This document shows, one piece after another, positions 9,408 through 16,753 of a DNA stretch of 34,829 nt. The notes beneath the pieces were generated by a model that did no database searches, was not told the origin of the DNA, and saw only the letters and a list, made by a program, of their open reading frames with translations. The position numbers and the translations under genes were made by a program. Origin of the DNA: JADLHS01 sp964539515. GTDB taxonomy: Bacteria; Verrucomicrobiota; Verrucomicrobiia; Limisphaerales; JADLHS01. Position 1 is the first letter of the stretch, and every line of letters starts with the position of its first letter. The DNA is taken from contig CAZIJO010000038.1 of NCBI GenBank assembly GCA_964539515.1, positions 1 to 34,829 on the forward strand, given 5' to 3'.

Positions 9408-10229
9408 ATGAAATCCCCAAAGCCAGCCCCACGCATTTCCCGATGGGAGAATCCCGTCAAAGCCAAATTGAAGAACGGTGAGTCGGTCCTTGGCATGGTC
9501 ATCAGCGTCAACAGCGTGGAGGTGGCGGCGCAAGCGGCCGCGATGGGATTCGATTTTATCTGGCTGGAGATGGAACACTCGCCGGTCAGTCTGGAAACCG
9601 TGCGCCACACGGTGCTGGCCACGCGCGGTTTGCCCGCCGTGCCGTTCGCGCGCGTGCCGGTGAACGAGCTCTGGACGGCCAAGCGGCTGCTGGATGCCGG
9701 CGTGCTCGGCGTGGTGTTTCCCTTCACCAGCACGCCGGAACTGGCCCGGCGCGCGGCGGCCGCCTGCCATTACCCGCCCGTGGGCTTGCGCGGCTCGGGC
9801 GCCGATCTTGCCCAATTCCGCTGGCCCGCGCCGGAAGGTTATTATGATTTTGCGGACAAAAATGTTCTGGTGATCGTGGTCGTCGAGGACACCACCGCGC
9901 TCGCCCACATTGATGAAATTGCCGCCACGCCGGGCATCGATGTGCTTTTCATTGGCACCAGCGACCTGTCGTTCTCCCTCGGCCTGCGGGGCAATCAGGA
10001 TCATCCGAAGCTCGAGGCGGCCATTGCCAAGATCGTGGCGGCGGGGAAGAAATACGGCAAGTTCCTCGGCCGGCCGGGGTTGACCGTGGCGCAAATCAAA
10101 AAGTTCCAGAAGCAGGGCTTCCAGTTTTTTCACAGCGCCACCGACACCGAATTCATGGCCCGCGGCGCCGCACAATTGCTCCAGCCGTTCGGTAAATCCC
10201 TCCGTGCGCTTTCCAGTGTCGGCGTGTGA
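9408..10229 (+). CDS. HpcH/HpaI-family aldolase (2-keto-3-deoxy-sugar-acid type)
   Basis: This 273-residue class II pyruvate aldolase probably cleaves a 2-keto-3-deoxy acid to pyruvate and an aldehyde in the cytoplasm. The active-site set of the HpaI family is present with near-canonical spacing: H57 (EMEHSP), R82, D96 (LLDAG), E160 (VVVED) and D186 (FIGTSDLS). E160 and D186 are the metal ligands by analogy. RGSG at 129-132 takes the place of the family RGVG-type loop. The start MKSPKPAPRISRWENP has no Shine-Dalgarno. The gene follows a GH67-like hydrolase and lies 6 kb from a rhamnosidase, so 2-keto-3-deoxy-L-rhamnonate or a deoxy-glucarate are reasonable substrates, but the sequence does not decide between them. 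The stop lies 6 bp from the stop of the convergent next gene. Confidence 0.88.
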   Translation: MKSPKPAPRISRWENPVKAKLKNGESVLGMVISVNSVEVAAQAAAMGFDFIWLEMEHSPVSLETVRHTVLATRGLPAVPFARVPVNELWTAKRLLDAGVLGVVFPFTSTPELARRAAAACHYPPVGLRGSGADLAQFRWPAPEGYYDFADKNVLVIVVVEDTTALAHIDEIAATPGIDVLFIGTSDLSFSLGLRGNQDHPKLEAAIAKIVAAGKKYGKFLGRPGLTVAQIKKFQKQGFQFFHSATDTEFMARGAAQLLQPFGKSLRALSSVGV

Positions 10230-10235
10230 GCTACG

Positions 10236-12623
10236 TCACTTGTAGATCAAATAGCGCTCCCGGCGCTGTTCAAAATCCACCCGATCCCTCCGCCAGGACG
10301 CGCGGATTTCGTCGAGCGGAAGGTCGGACTTGATCGCCGCCAGCGTGGCGCCGTGCAAGAGCAGATTCTTCATCTGGTCCGGATTGAATTCTCTGGGATA
10401 AAGCCGATACAACGTCCGGGCGATTTGCAGCCCGACGTCCACCACGTTGCAGTGGTCGCGGTCGTTCAGCATGATGTAAACCCCGCCGCACGCCTGGCCT
10501 TTGTGCACGCTCGCCGTGGGCGTGAAACGAATCGGCACAAAGCCCACCCCCGGCAGGCCGGCGCGGTTGAGTTCGTCCGCCAGCTTCACATCGTCAATGT
10601 ACGGCGCGCCGACGAGTTCAAACGGCGTGTCCGTTCCGCGGCCCACTGATAGTGCGCTTTCCAGCAGGCCGATGCCCGGGTACAGGATGGCCTGTTTCAA
10701 GTTGCGCATGTTGGGGGAGGGATTGGTCCACGGCAGTCCGGTTTCGTCGAGCCACGCGTTGCGCCGCCAGTTTTCGAGTTCGATCACGGTGAGCCTGGCC
10801 TTGGGGCTGCGCTCGGCGTTGAACATCCGGGCCAGTTCCCCCATCGTCATGCCATAGCGCAGGGGAATGGGATGGAAACCGACAAAACTGGTTTTTTCCG
10901 TCAACACCGGCCCGTCAATCGTCAGCCCGTTGATCGGATTTGCCCGGTCGAGGACGATGAAGAGAATGCCTGCTTCCGCCGCCGCTTCCAGGCACAGGCC
11001 CATCGTTGAAGTGTAAGTGTAGAACCGGCAGCCCACATCCTGAATATCGAACACGAGGGCGTCGAGGCCCTGCAACTGGTCGGCGGCCGGCTTGCGGCGT
11101 TCACCGTAGAGACTGAAGACCGGGAGGCCGGTTTTCTCATCCTTGCCGTCGCCCACGGTTTCGTCCAGCGCGCCGCGAATGCCGTGTTCCGGGCTGAACA
11201 GCGCCACGAGGGTCACGCCCGGCGCGGCCTTGAGCAGATCAATGGTCGCGTGGCGCTCGCGGTCCTGACCGGTGTGGTTGGTCACCAGACCGATGCGTTT
11301 GCCTTTAAGCGGCGCAAATTGATTTTTCACCAACACGTCAATGCCATTGAGCGTGGGGAGAAGTGGTCGGGCCGGAGCTGCTGTTTTGGCCGCCGCAAGG
11401 TTGGTGCTGGCGGCTGGGCGTGGGGCAAGCGCACCGGGCACGTAAGCGAAGTTGAAATCGGCCACGGCTTCGGCCGCCAGCGTCCCCAGGCGGGAACGCA
11501 ACACCCCGACGCTCCCGTTCTCTGTCGGGTGATTCCGGTTCGCAAGAAAAATAACGAACGTCTTCGAGAACGGATCCAGCCAGATGGACGTGCCGGTCCA
11601 GCCGGTGTGCCCAAATGAACCCAGCGGAAAAACCTTGCCGCGCGGCCCGCTAAAACCCGAGTCGATGTCCCAGCCCAACCCGCGGCGGTCCGCGATGCTG
11701 CCCGGGGTCTGCACGCTCGTCATCAGCTTCACCGTCTCCGGCTTGAAGATGCGCACGCCATCCAGTTCGCCGCCGTTGAGCAGCATTCGAGCGTAACGCG
11801 CCAGATCATTCGCCGTGAGGAATAATCCCGCGTGGCCGGCCACCCCGTTCATCCGGCGCGCCCGGGGATCGTGAACCACGCCGCGCACGGGTTGCCCCGC
11901 CTCGACTTCCGTGGGCGCGATCCGGGGGAGTTTCTCCGATGGCGGATTAAACCCGGTATCGTTCATCGCCAGCGGTGCGTGCAGTTCCTTTTGCAGAAAT
12001 TGATCCAGCGGTTGTCCGCTGACGCGCCGCACGATTTCCCCCAGCAAGATCGGACCGGTATCGCTGTAAACAAGCTTTTCGCCGGGCCGGCTGGACAGCT
12101 TTTCGGCGCATGCGAGGCGAAGGGCGGCGTCGTAGCCCGACCAATCCGGCTTCAGGCCGACATCCGGGCGGAGACCGGACGTGTGCGTCATTAACTGACG
12201 GACGGTGACATTCTCCTTCCCGTCGCCGGCGAACTCGGGAATGTAAGTTTGCACACGCTCCTCCAGCTTCACCTGGCCGCGTTCGACCAATAGCATGATC
12301 GCTGGAGTGCAGGCGACCACCTTGGTCAGCGAAGCCGCGTCGAAGATCGTGTCTTCGCTCATGGTCTCCTCGGCGGGCACAACGGCGCGTTTTCCGAACG
12401 CCTTATGATAACTCGCTCCCTGGTGTTCCACCCACAGGACGCCGCCCGGACACCTGCCCTCCGCAATGGCCTCGTGGATCGCAATGTCCATCTCTTCGAG
12501 CTTCTCCGGGCGCAAAGTTGGCGGGTGGACCTGACCCAACAAACTGCCCGCCAGCACGGGCAAAACCAAACCGGCGGCGAACAATCGCGCGGCGTATGCA
12601 ACGGCAAATGGAGCAGACTTCAT
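10236..12623 (-). CDS. Secreted fusion: beta-lactamase-fold serine hydrolase + DUF1343 (NamZ-type exo-N-acetylmuramidase)
   Basis: This 795-residue two-domain protein starts at 12623 (MKSAPFAVAYAARLFAAGLV), the start that gives a signal peptide; an in-frame ATG at 12764 adds 47 non-signal residues. The first half (about 35-410) is a class C beta-lactamase/DD-peptidase-fold hydrolase: SLTK at 98-101 supplies the nucleophile and Lys, YSD replaces the YxN motif, and HTGWTGTS is the KTG equivalent. The second half (about 424-795) is DUF1343 with FSPEHG (E479-H480), FDIQDVGCRFYTY and NMRNLKQAILYPG. NamZ (GH171) proteins remove N-acetylmuramic acid from the ends of peptidoglycan fragments, and in Bacillus the homologue sits beside a separate beta-lactamase-family gene. 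Here the two are one chain, suggesting cell-wall turnover or scavenging outside the cytoplasm. Confidence 0.93.
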   Translation of the reverse strand: MKSAPFAVAYAARLFAAGLVLPVLAGSLLGQVHPPTLRPEKLEEMDIAIHEAIAEGRCPGGVLWVEHQGASYHKAFGKRAVVPAEETMSEDTIFDAASLTKVVACTPAIMLLVERGQVKLEERVQTYIPEFAGDGKENVTVRQLMTHTSGLRPDVGLKPDWSGYDAALRLACAEKLSSRPGEKLVYSDTGPILLGEIVRRVSGQPLDQFLQKELHAPLAMNDTGFNPPSEKLPRIAPTEVEAGQPVRGVVHDPRARRMNGVAGHAGLFLTANDLARYARMLLNGGELDGVRIFKPETVKLMTSVQTPGSIADRRGLGWDIDSGFSGPRGKVFPLGSFGHTGWTGTSIWLDPFSKTFVIFLANRNHPTENGSVGVLRSRLGTLAAEAVADFNFAYVPGALAPRPAASTNLAAAKTAAPARPLLPTLNGIDVLVKNQFAPLKGKRIGLVTNHTGQDRERHATIDLLKAAPGVTLVALFSPEHGIRGALDETVGDGKDEKTGLPVFSLYGERRKPAADQLQGLDALVFDIQDVGCRFYTYTSTMGLCLEAAAEAGILFIVLDRANPINGLTIDGPVLTEKTSFVGFHPIPLRYGMTMGELARMFNAERSPKARLTVIELENWRRNAWLDETGLPWTNPSPNMRNLKQAILYPGIGLLESALSVGRGTDTPFELVGAPYIDDVKLADELNRAGLPGVGFVPIRFTPTASVHKGQACGGVYIMLNDRDHCNVVDVGLQIARTLYRLYPREFNPDQMKNLLLHGATLAAIKSDLPLDEIRASWRRDRVDFEQRRERYLIYK

Positions 12624-12760
12624 TTTTCGGTCCGGAGAATTAGTCGAGTGCCGGAATATTTGCAATAGCTTGAAGCGGGGTATCGGAGGGAGTGACAATC
12701 GCCGGGACGCGCTTTTCGAGCCGGCGGTCAGGCGTCCTTGCTCCGTGCAGCGAAAGCATC

Positions 12761-12860
12761 TCAATCTTGTTCGTAATCCTGATCATTCCGCTATTTCCTC
12801 CCCGCTCAGTGGTTCGAATCGGGGCAGGGGATTGGGATGAAGATTAAGATTGCGATTAAG
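12761..12860. repeat. Inverted pair of hexamer tandem repeats
   Basis: The left arm at 12761-12784 is four 6-nt units of the form NNAATC/NNGATC (TCAATC, TTGTTC, GTAATC, CTGATC). The right arm at 12836-12860 is GATGAA GATTAA GATTGC GATTAA, the same unit on the other strand. A spacer of about 51 bp separates them. The element lies in the divergent gap between the NamZ fusion and the Bat-like gene. It is a degenerate, REP-like structure rather than a clean hairpin. Confidence 0.55.
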
Positions 12861-12990
12861 CCGGCACTGCCGCCGTCCGAACCCCGTCCATGCCGGCGGG
12901 CGAATTGAACATTGCGCTCTCTTGTCGGGTCGGAGTATATGTCCCGCCAATTCAACCACCGCGCGCAGCCTCGGGAGTGGAGCGGAATAA

Positions 12991-15186
12991 ATGCAAACGG
13001 TATTAAAGCAAATCTGGAAACGCACCCGACCGGTGCTGCGGCTGGCCGGCGTCGTCATCGGTTTCTCCCTCACCCAGGCTCAGGCCGCCTTGCAGTTCGA
13101 TGTGTTTCTCGGCTACGACGGTACGGTACGCGAGGCAAGCTGGTTTCCCATCGTGTGCGAGATCAAGAATGACGGACCATCTTTCGCCGGCGTGATCGAA
13201 GTAACGCCGGCGGGATACGGCCAGGGGAACCGCCAGCGGTTGCCGGTGGAATTGCCGACGGGCACGCTCAAACGCGTTGTGATTCCCGCGTTCGCGGCGG
13301 GGCGTTATCCCACGCTCTGGGACGTACGCCTGCTCGACGAGCGGGGCAAGGTGCGGCAGGAGCAGGTCGCGCAGCGGCCGCAACGCCAGCTCGGTTGGGA
13401 AATCAAACTCATTGGTTCCCTCGCGCGCACCGCGTCGGGCGCGGCCACGTTGCTGCCGATCAAGCGCAACCAGCCGGACGCCCAGCCGGTGGCGGCGCGG
13501 TTTCAACCGTCGATCTTCCCCGACAATCCGCTGGTGCTGGAAGCCTTGGATGCGCTTTATCTCAATTCCGAGGTGGCGGTCAATTTGCGCGCGGGCCAGG
13601 TCAATGCGCTGTTGGGTTGGGTGAATGCCGGCGGGCATTTGATCGTGGCGCTGGAGCAGGTGTCGGACATCACGGCGTCACCGTGGCTGCGCAAACTCCT
13701 GCCCTTTGAGCCCAAGGACATGGTCGGCGTGGCGAAGCACCCGGAACTCGAAGATTGGTTGCGCGCGGGCGAGCAGGTGGCCGTGGCTCAACCCGGAGAG
13801 CCGCGCCGCAGTCAGGGGAGTCGGAACCGACCGGGAACGCCCAACCCGGATTCCGCTTCCTCGGCCTCCTATACGCGCAGCCCCTTTGCCGATCTGCCGG
13901 TGGACGCGGCCTTCGAAGCGGCAGAAATGCGGGTGGTCGTGGGCGAGGTCCGCGACGGCAAAATCGTCCTGGCGGCCGGCGACGTTCCATTGATGATCAC
14001 CGCGAACCGTGGGGCGGGCCGGGTGACGGTGCTGACCTTCAGCCCGGAACGGGAGCCGTTCAAGTCATGGAAGAATCTGACGACCTTCTGGACGCGCCTC
14101 GCGGAAGTGCCGGCCGCCTTGTATGCCTCGACGGACTATGCCGGCGGGTATGGCCAGAGTGCGGACGGAATCTTCGGCGCCATGATTGACAGCCGCCAGG
14201 TGCACAAGCTGCCGGTGGGCTGGCTGCTCGCGCTGTTGCTGGTTTATCTGCTGGTCATCGGGCCGTTCGATCGCTGGTGGCTCAAACGGATCAACCGCCC
14301 CATGCTCACCTGGATCACGTTCCCGGCGTATGTGGTTTTCTTTTCGGGCCTGATCTATTTCCTCGGTTACAAGCTGCGTGCCGGCGAATCCGAGTGCACC
14401 GAACTGCACGTGGTGGATGCGTTGCGGAATGGGGATCGGGCGGAGTTGCGCGGACGGACTTTCATCTCAATCTACTCGCCGGCAAATGCGAAATACCCGC
14501 TGGCCAGCGAACTCAAGTTTGCGACCTTCCGCGGCGAGTATATGACGATGGGCGGCGGACAAAACGCCGAGGGCGCGAGCATCCTGCACACCGGGGACAA
14601 CTTCCGGGCTGAGGTCTTCGTGCCGGTGTGGACGAGCCAGCTGTTTGTCAGTGACTGGTGGCATTCGGGGACGATGCCCCTCACGCTCACACTGCAGGCC
14701 GCGGGCGACGACTGGCAGATCACGGTGCAAAATCTCACCGACCACGCCGTCACCGCGGCGCAACTGGTGGTGGGCGGGAGCATGTTCCCGGTTGGCCCGC
14801 TGGCCGCCGGCCAGACCAAGACGATGAAGCTGGCGAAAGCGAGCGGCACATCACTCCCGGATTACGTCCGCGCCAATGCCGCCGCCTATATGTCCGAGGT
14901 GCAACAACGGCAGCGGGCATTCGGCTCGCGTTCCGGCGGGCAAATCCATGACTTGACGAATGCATGCATGACGGCGTCCTTCCTCGGTCAGCTGGGTGCA
15001 CAGTCGGGCGGCCAGAATTTCATCGCGCCGCCGGGTTTGGATCTGTCCGCTGCGGTCGCCCGCGGCAATGCGGTGTTGCTGGCCTGGTCGCCGGGGGCGG
15101 CCGCCGTGCCGCCGGTGAACCAGGTGAAATCCAAACGGACCGCGGTCAATACGCTGTGGCGCGTGCCCATTGCCATTGGGCAATGA
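12991..15186 (+). CDS. Bat-like membrane protein with large extracytoplasmic domains, first gene of the ABC cluster
   Basis: The protein has 731 residues with a signal or membrane segment at about 15-31 (RLAGVVIGFSLTQAQA). Residues 35-150 look like a beta domain (LGYDGTVREASWFPIVCEIK). Residues about 170-380 resemble the GATase-like module found in Bat/aerotolerance-type membrane proteins (VNALLGWVNAGGHLIVALEQ, then GAGRVTVLTFSPEREPFKSW). Two membrane segments lie in the middle (WLLALLLVYLLVIG and FPAYVVFFSGLIYFLGY), followed by a second extracytoplasmic beta region. ATG at 12991 has a weak purine stretch upstream. The gene leads the ABC genes, but a four-helix-bundle gene now sits between it and the ATPase. 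The exact role is unknown; assembly or regulation of the exporter is inference. Confidence 0.75.
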   Translation: MQTVLKQIWKRTRPVLRLAGVVIGFSLTQAQAALQFDVFLGYDGTVREASWFPIVCEIKNDGPSFAGVIEVTPAGYGQGNRQRLPVELPTGTLKRVVIPAFAAGRYPTLWDVRLLDERGKVRQEQVAQRPQRQLGWEIKLIGSLARTASGAATLLPIKRNQPDAQPVAARFQPSIFPDNPLVLEALDALYLNSEVAVNLRAGQVNALLGWVNAGGHLIVALEQVSDITASPWLRKLLPFEPKDMVGVAKHPELEDWLRAGEQVAVAQPGEPRRSQGSRNRPGTPNPDSASSASYTRSPFADLPVDAAFEAAEMRVVVGEVRDGKIVLAAGDVPLMITANRGAGRVTVLTFSPEREPFKSWKNLTTFWTRLAEVPAALYASTDYAGGYGQSADGIFGAMIDSRQVHKLPVGWLLALLLVYLLVIGPFDRWWLKRINRPMLTWITFPAYVVFFSGLIYFLGYKLRAGESECTELHVVDALRNGDRAELRGRTFISIYSPANAKYPLASELKFATFRGEYMTMGGGQNAEGASILHTGDNFRAEVFVPVWTSQLFVSDWWHSGTMPLTLTLQAAGDDWQITVQNLTDHAVTAAQLVVGGSMFPVGPLAAGQTKTMKLAKASGTSLPDYVRANAAAYMSEVQQRQRAFGSRSGGQIHDLTNACMTASFLGQLGAQSGGQNFIAPPGLDLSAAVARGNAVLLAWSPGAAAVPPVNQVKSKRTAVNTLWRVPIAIGQ

Positions 15187-15217
15187 GTCGAAAGTCCGAA
15201 GTTTAAAGCCTAAAGTC
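15187..15217 (+). repeat. Left heptad-repeat arm flanking the four-helix-bundle gene
   Basis: Four 7-nt units (GTCGAAA, GTCCGAA, GTTTAAA, GCCTAAA) plus GTC begin directly after the stop codon of the Bat-like gene. The arm is inverted relative to the one at 15665-15692: 20 of the first 25 bases match its reverse complement, and four of the five differences are transitions. Confidence 0.8.
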
Positions 15218-15259
15218 GGGGGCGGGAGGCCCGTCTCGTCCACGGATAGAAGAAATGTT

Positions 15260-15676
15260 ATGAACAAGATTGAGAGGTTTGAAGACATTGTTGCGTGGCA
15301 AAAGGCACGAACCTTGACCCGGCAGATTTATGGTTGCTCCAAGCTGGGGCCATTTGCACGGGACTTTGGTCTGCGCGATCAGGTGCAACGTGCTTCCGTT
15401 TCCACAATGGCGAACATCGCCGAGGGATTTGAGCGCGGCGGCGACAAGGAGTTTATCCAATTTCTTTCAACCGCCAAAGGCTCATGTGGCGAGGTGAAAT
15501 CGCACCTTTACGTGGCGATGGATCAAAGTTACGTGAGCGAGGAGCAATTCAAGGCGCTCTACCAGCAAGCCGATGAGGTCAGCCGATTGGTGGCGGGATT
15601 CATGGGCTATCTTCAACAATCGCATGTGCGCGGTCACAAGTTCAAACGCCCGAACGAAGACGAGTTCAGACCTTAG
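15260..15676 (+). CDS. Four-helix-bundle protein, 23S rRNA intervening-sequence (S23/IVP) family
   Basis: The protein has 138 residues, starting MNKIERFEDIVAWQKARTLT, the standard opening of this family. It continues with RDFGLRDQVQRASVSTMANI and AEGFERGGDKEFIQFLSTAKGS, giving the usual four amphipathic helices. Family members were first described inside 23S rRNA intervening sequences and now appear as scattered small genes; a relative (Avd) works in diversity-generating retroelements. No reverse transcriptase is present here. The gene stands between two genes of an ABC operon and is enclosed by inverted heptad-repeat arms. Its last three codons and stop (F-R-P-stop) lie inside the right arm. 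This looks like a mobile or domesticated insertion. The biochemical function is unknown. Confidence 0.92.
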   Translation: MNKIERFEDIVAWQKARTLTRQIYGCSKLGPFARDFGLRDQVQRASVSTMANIAEGFERGGDKEFIQFLSTAKGSCGEVKSHLYVAMDQSYVSEEQFKALYQQADEVSRLVAGFMGYLQQSHVRGHKFKRPNEDEFRP

Positions 15677-15692
15677 ACTTCAGACTTTAGAC
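15665..15692 (-). repeat. Right heptad-repeat arm flanking the four-helix-bundle gene
   Basis: Read on the minus strand, 15692 to 15665 is four perfect-length 7-nt units of the form GTCTRAR: GTCTAAA, GTCTGAA, GTCTAAG, GTCTGAA. The arm overlaps the end of the four-helix-bundle gene and stops 7 bp before the ATG of the ABC ATPase. Confidence 0.8.
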
Positions 15693-15699
15693 ATTTTAT

Positions 15700-16650
15700 A
15701 TGAGCGACGCCCCACCCCTTCCCGCCGTCCAGACCTTCGGCCTCACGCGGCTGTATGGCCCGATGACCGCGCTGTCGAACCTCGACCTGACCGTGAACCG
15801 GGGTGACCTGTTCGGGTTCATCGGCTCGAATGGCGCCGGCAAGACCACGACGCTCCGCATCCTAGCCACCTTTCTCGCGCCGAGTGCCGGGCGGGCGGTG
15901 ATTCTCGGTCACGATGTCGTCAAGAACGCGGATGCCGTGCGGCATGTCATTGGTTACATGCCGGATTTCTTCGGCGTGTACAAGGACATGGAGGTGACGG
16001 AGTATCTGGATTTCTTCGGCGCCTGTTATCGCATTCCCTCGGTGCAACGTGAAAAGACCGTGAACGACGTGCTGGAGCTCGTGGGTCTGACGGAGAAGAA
16101 AGGGGCGCTCATCGGCGCGTTGAGCCGCGGGATGCAACAACGGCTCGGGCTGGCGTGCGTGCTTATCCATGACCCCCAGTTGCTGTTGCTCGACGAACCG
16201 GCCAGCGGCCTCGACCCGCGGGCGCGCATCGAGATGATGGAGATTCTTCGGGAACTCCAGCGGCTCGGCAAAACCATCATCATCAGTTCGCACATCCTCA
16301 GCGAGCTGGAGAGCATCTGCAATCGCGTGGCGATCATCGAAAAGGGCCGGTTGATCTACGCCGGTCCGGTTTCGGGCGTGCGCGATCAGATGTCGTCGGG
16401 CCGCGTGGTCTGGGTGCGCGTGACCAGCGACCGGGAGGAGGCCATGGCGTTGTTGAAAGCCCGCCCCGAAGTGACGGAGATTACGGCCATCGATCACGAA
16501 CTGAAAATAACCCTGGCCAGTCACGACACCGACCACAGCATCATCGCGGATACGCTGGTGCGCGGCGGCGCGAAGCTCATCGAGTTGCGCGAGGACGAAA
16601 TCGGGTTGGAGGAGGTTTTCCTCCGTGTGACCCGCGGGGAGACGCAGTAG
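15700..16650 (+). CDS. ABC transporter ATP-binding protein
   Basis: This 316-residue ABC ATPase would power an ABC-2-type exporter. Walker A is GSNGAGKTT (42-50), the signature motif is LSRGMQQ (141-147), Walker B is LLLLDEP with D165-E166, the D-loop is ASGLDPRA, and the switch His is H198 (ISSHIL). A C-terminal domain of about 80 residues (from GRVVWVRVTSDREEAMALLK) is like the DUF4162-type tails of export ATPases. ATG at 15700 lies 7 bp after the right heptad arm and has no Shine-Dalgarno. A permease follows at 16754. It is the only ABC ATPase in the window, while three permeases are present, so it may serve all of them. Confidence 0.96.
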   Translation: MSDAPPLPAVQTFGLTRLYGPMTALSNLDLTVNRGDLFGFIGSNGAGKTTTLRILATFLAPSAGRAVILGHDVVKNADAVRHVIGYMPDFFGVYKDMEVTEYLDFFGACYRIPSVQREKTVNDVLELVGLTEKKGALIGALSRGMQQRLGLACVLIHDPQLLLLDEPASGLDPRARIEMMEILRELQRLGKTIIISSHILSELESICNRVAIIEKGRLIYAGPVSGVRDQMSSGRVVWVRVTSDREEAMALLKARPEVTEITAIDHELKITLASHDTDHSIIADTLVRGGAKLIELREDEIGLEEVFLRVTRGETQ

Positions 16651-16654
16651 GGGA

Positions 16655-16749
16655 AACGTGATGCGTGAAACGTGAAACGTGAAGCGTGAAACGTGACATG
16701 AGACGTATGCCCCCTCCGATTTCACGCCTCACGCCTCACGTTTCACGTT
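16655..16749. repeat. Inverted pair of heptad tandem repeats before the first permease
   Basis: The left arm, 16655-16696, is six 7-nt units (AACGTGA, TGCGTGA, AACGTGA, AACGTGA, AGCGTGA, AACGTGA). The right arm, 16722-16749, is four units in the opposite sense (TCACGCC twice, TCACGTT twice). Over 16670-16696 versus 16722-16748 the arms match at 24 of 27 positions, and the three differences are transitions. The right arm ends 4 bp before the permease ATG, so a hairpin in the mRNA could mask that start. No T-tract follows, so it is not a typical Rho-independent terminator. Confidence 0.85.
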
Positions 16750-16753
16750 CCTC

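Noticed and set aside
9228..10175. 315-codon minus-strand frame opposite the aldolase
   Set aside because: The plus strand carries the complete HpaI active site; the minus frame is a shadow.
15260..15676. Avd gene of a diversity-generating retroelement
   Set aside because: The four-helix bundle is similar in fold, but the window has no reverse transcriptase and no template/variable repeat pair.
15862..16725. Long minus-strand open frame opposite the ABC ATPase
   Set aside because: It is antisense to a gene with all ABC motifs, and its His/Arg/Asp-rich translation has no domain.
16655..16749. Rho-independent terminator after the ABC ATPase
   Set aside because: The inverted arrays are long and degenerate, have no T-tract, and lie against the next start codon within an apparent operon.
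15187..16749. CRISPR array, because of the tandem short repeats
   Set aside because: The units are 7 nt with no spacers, and there are no cas genes.
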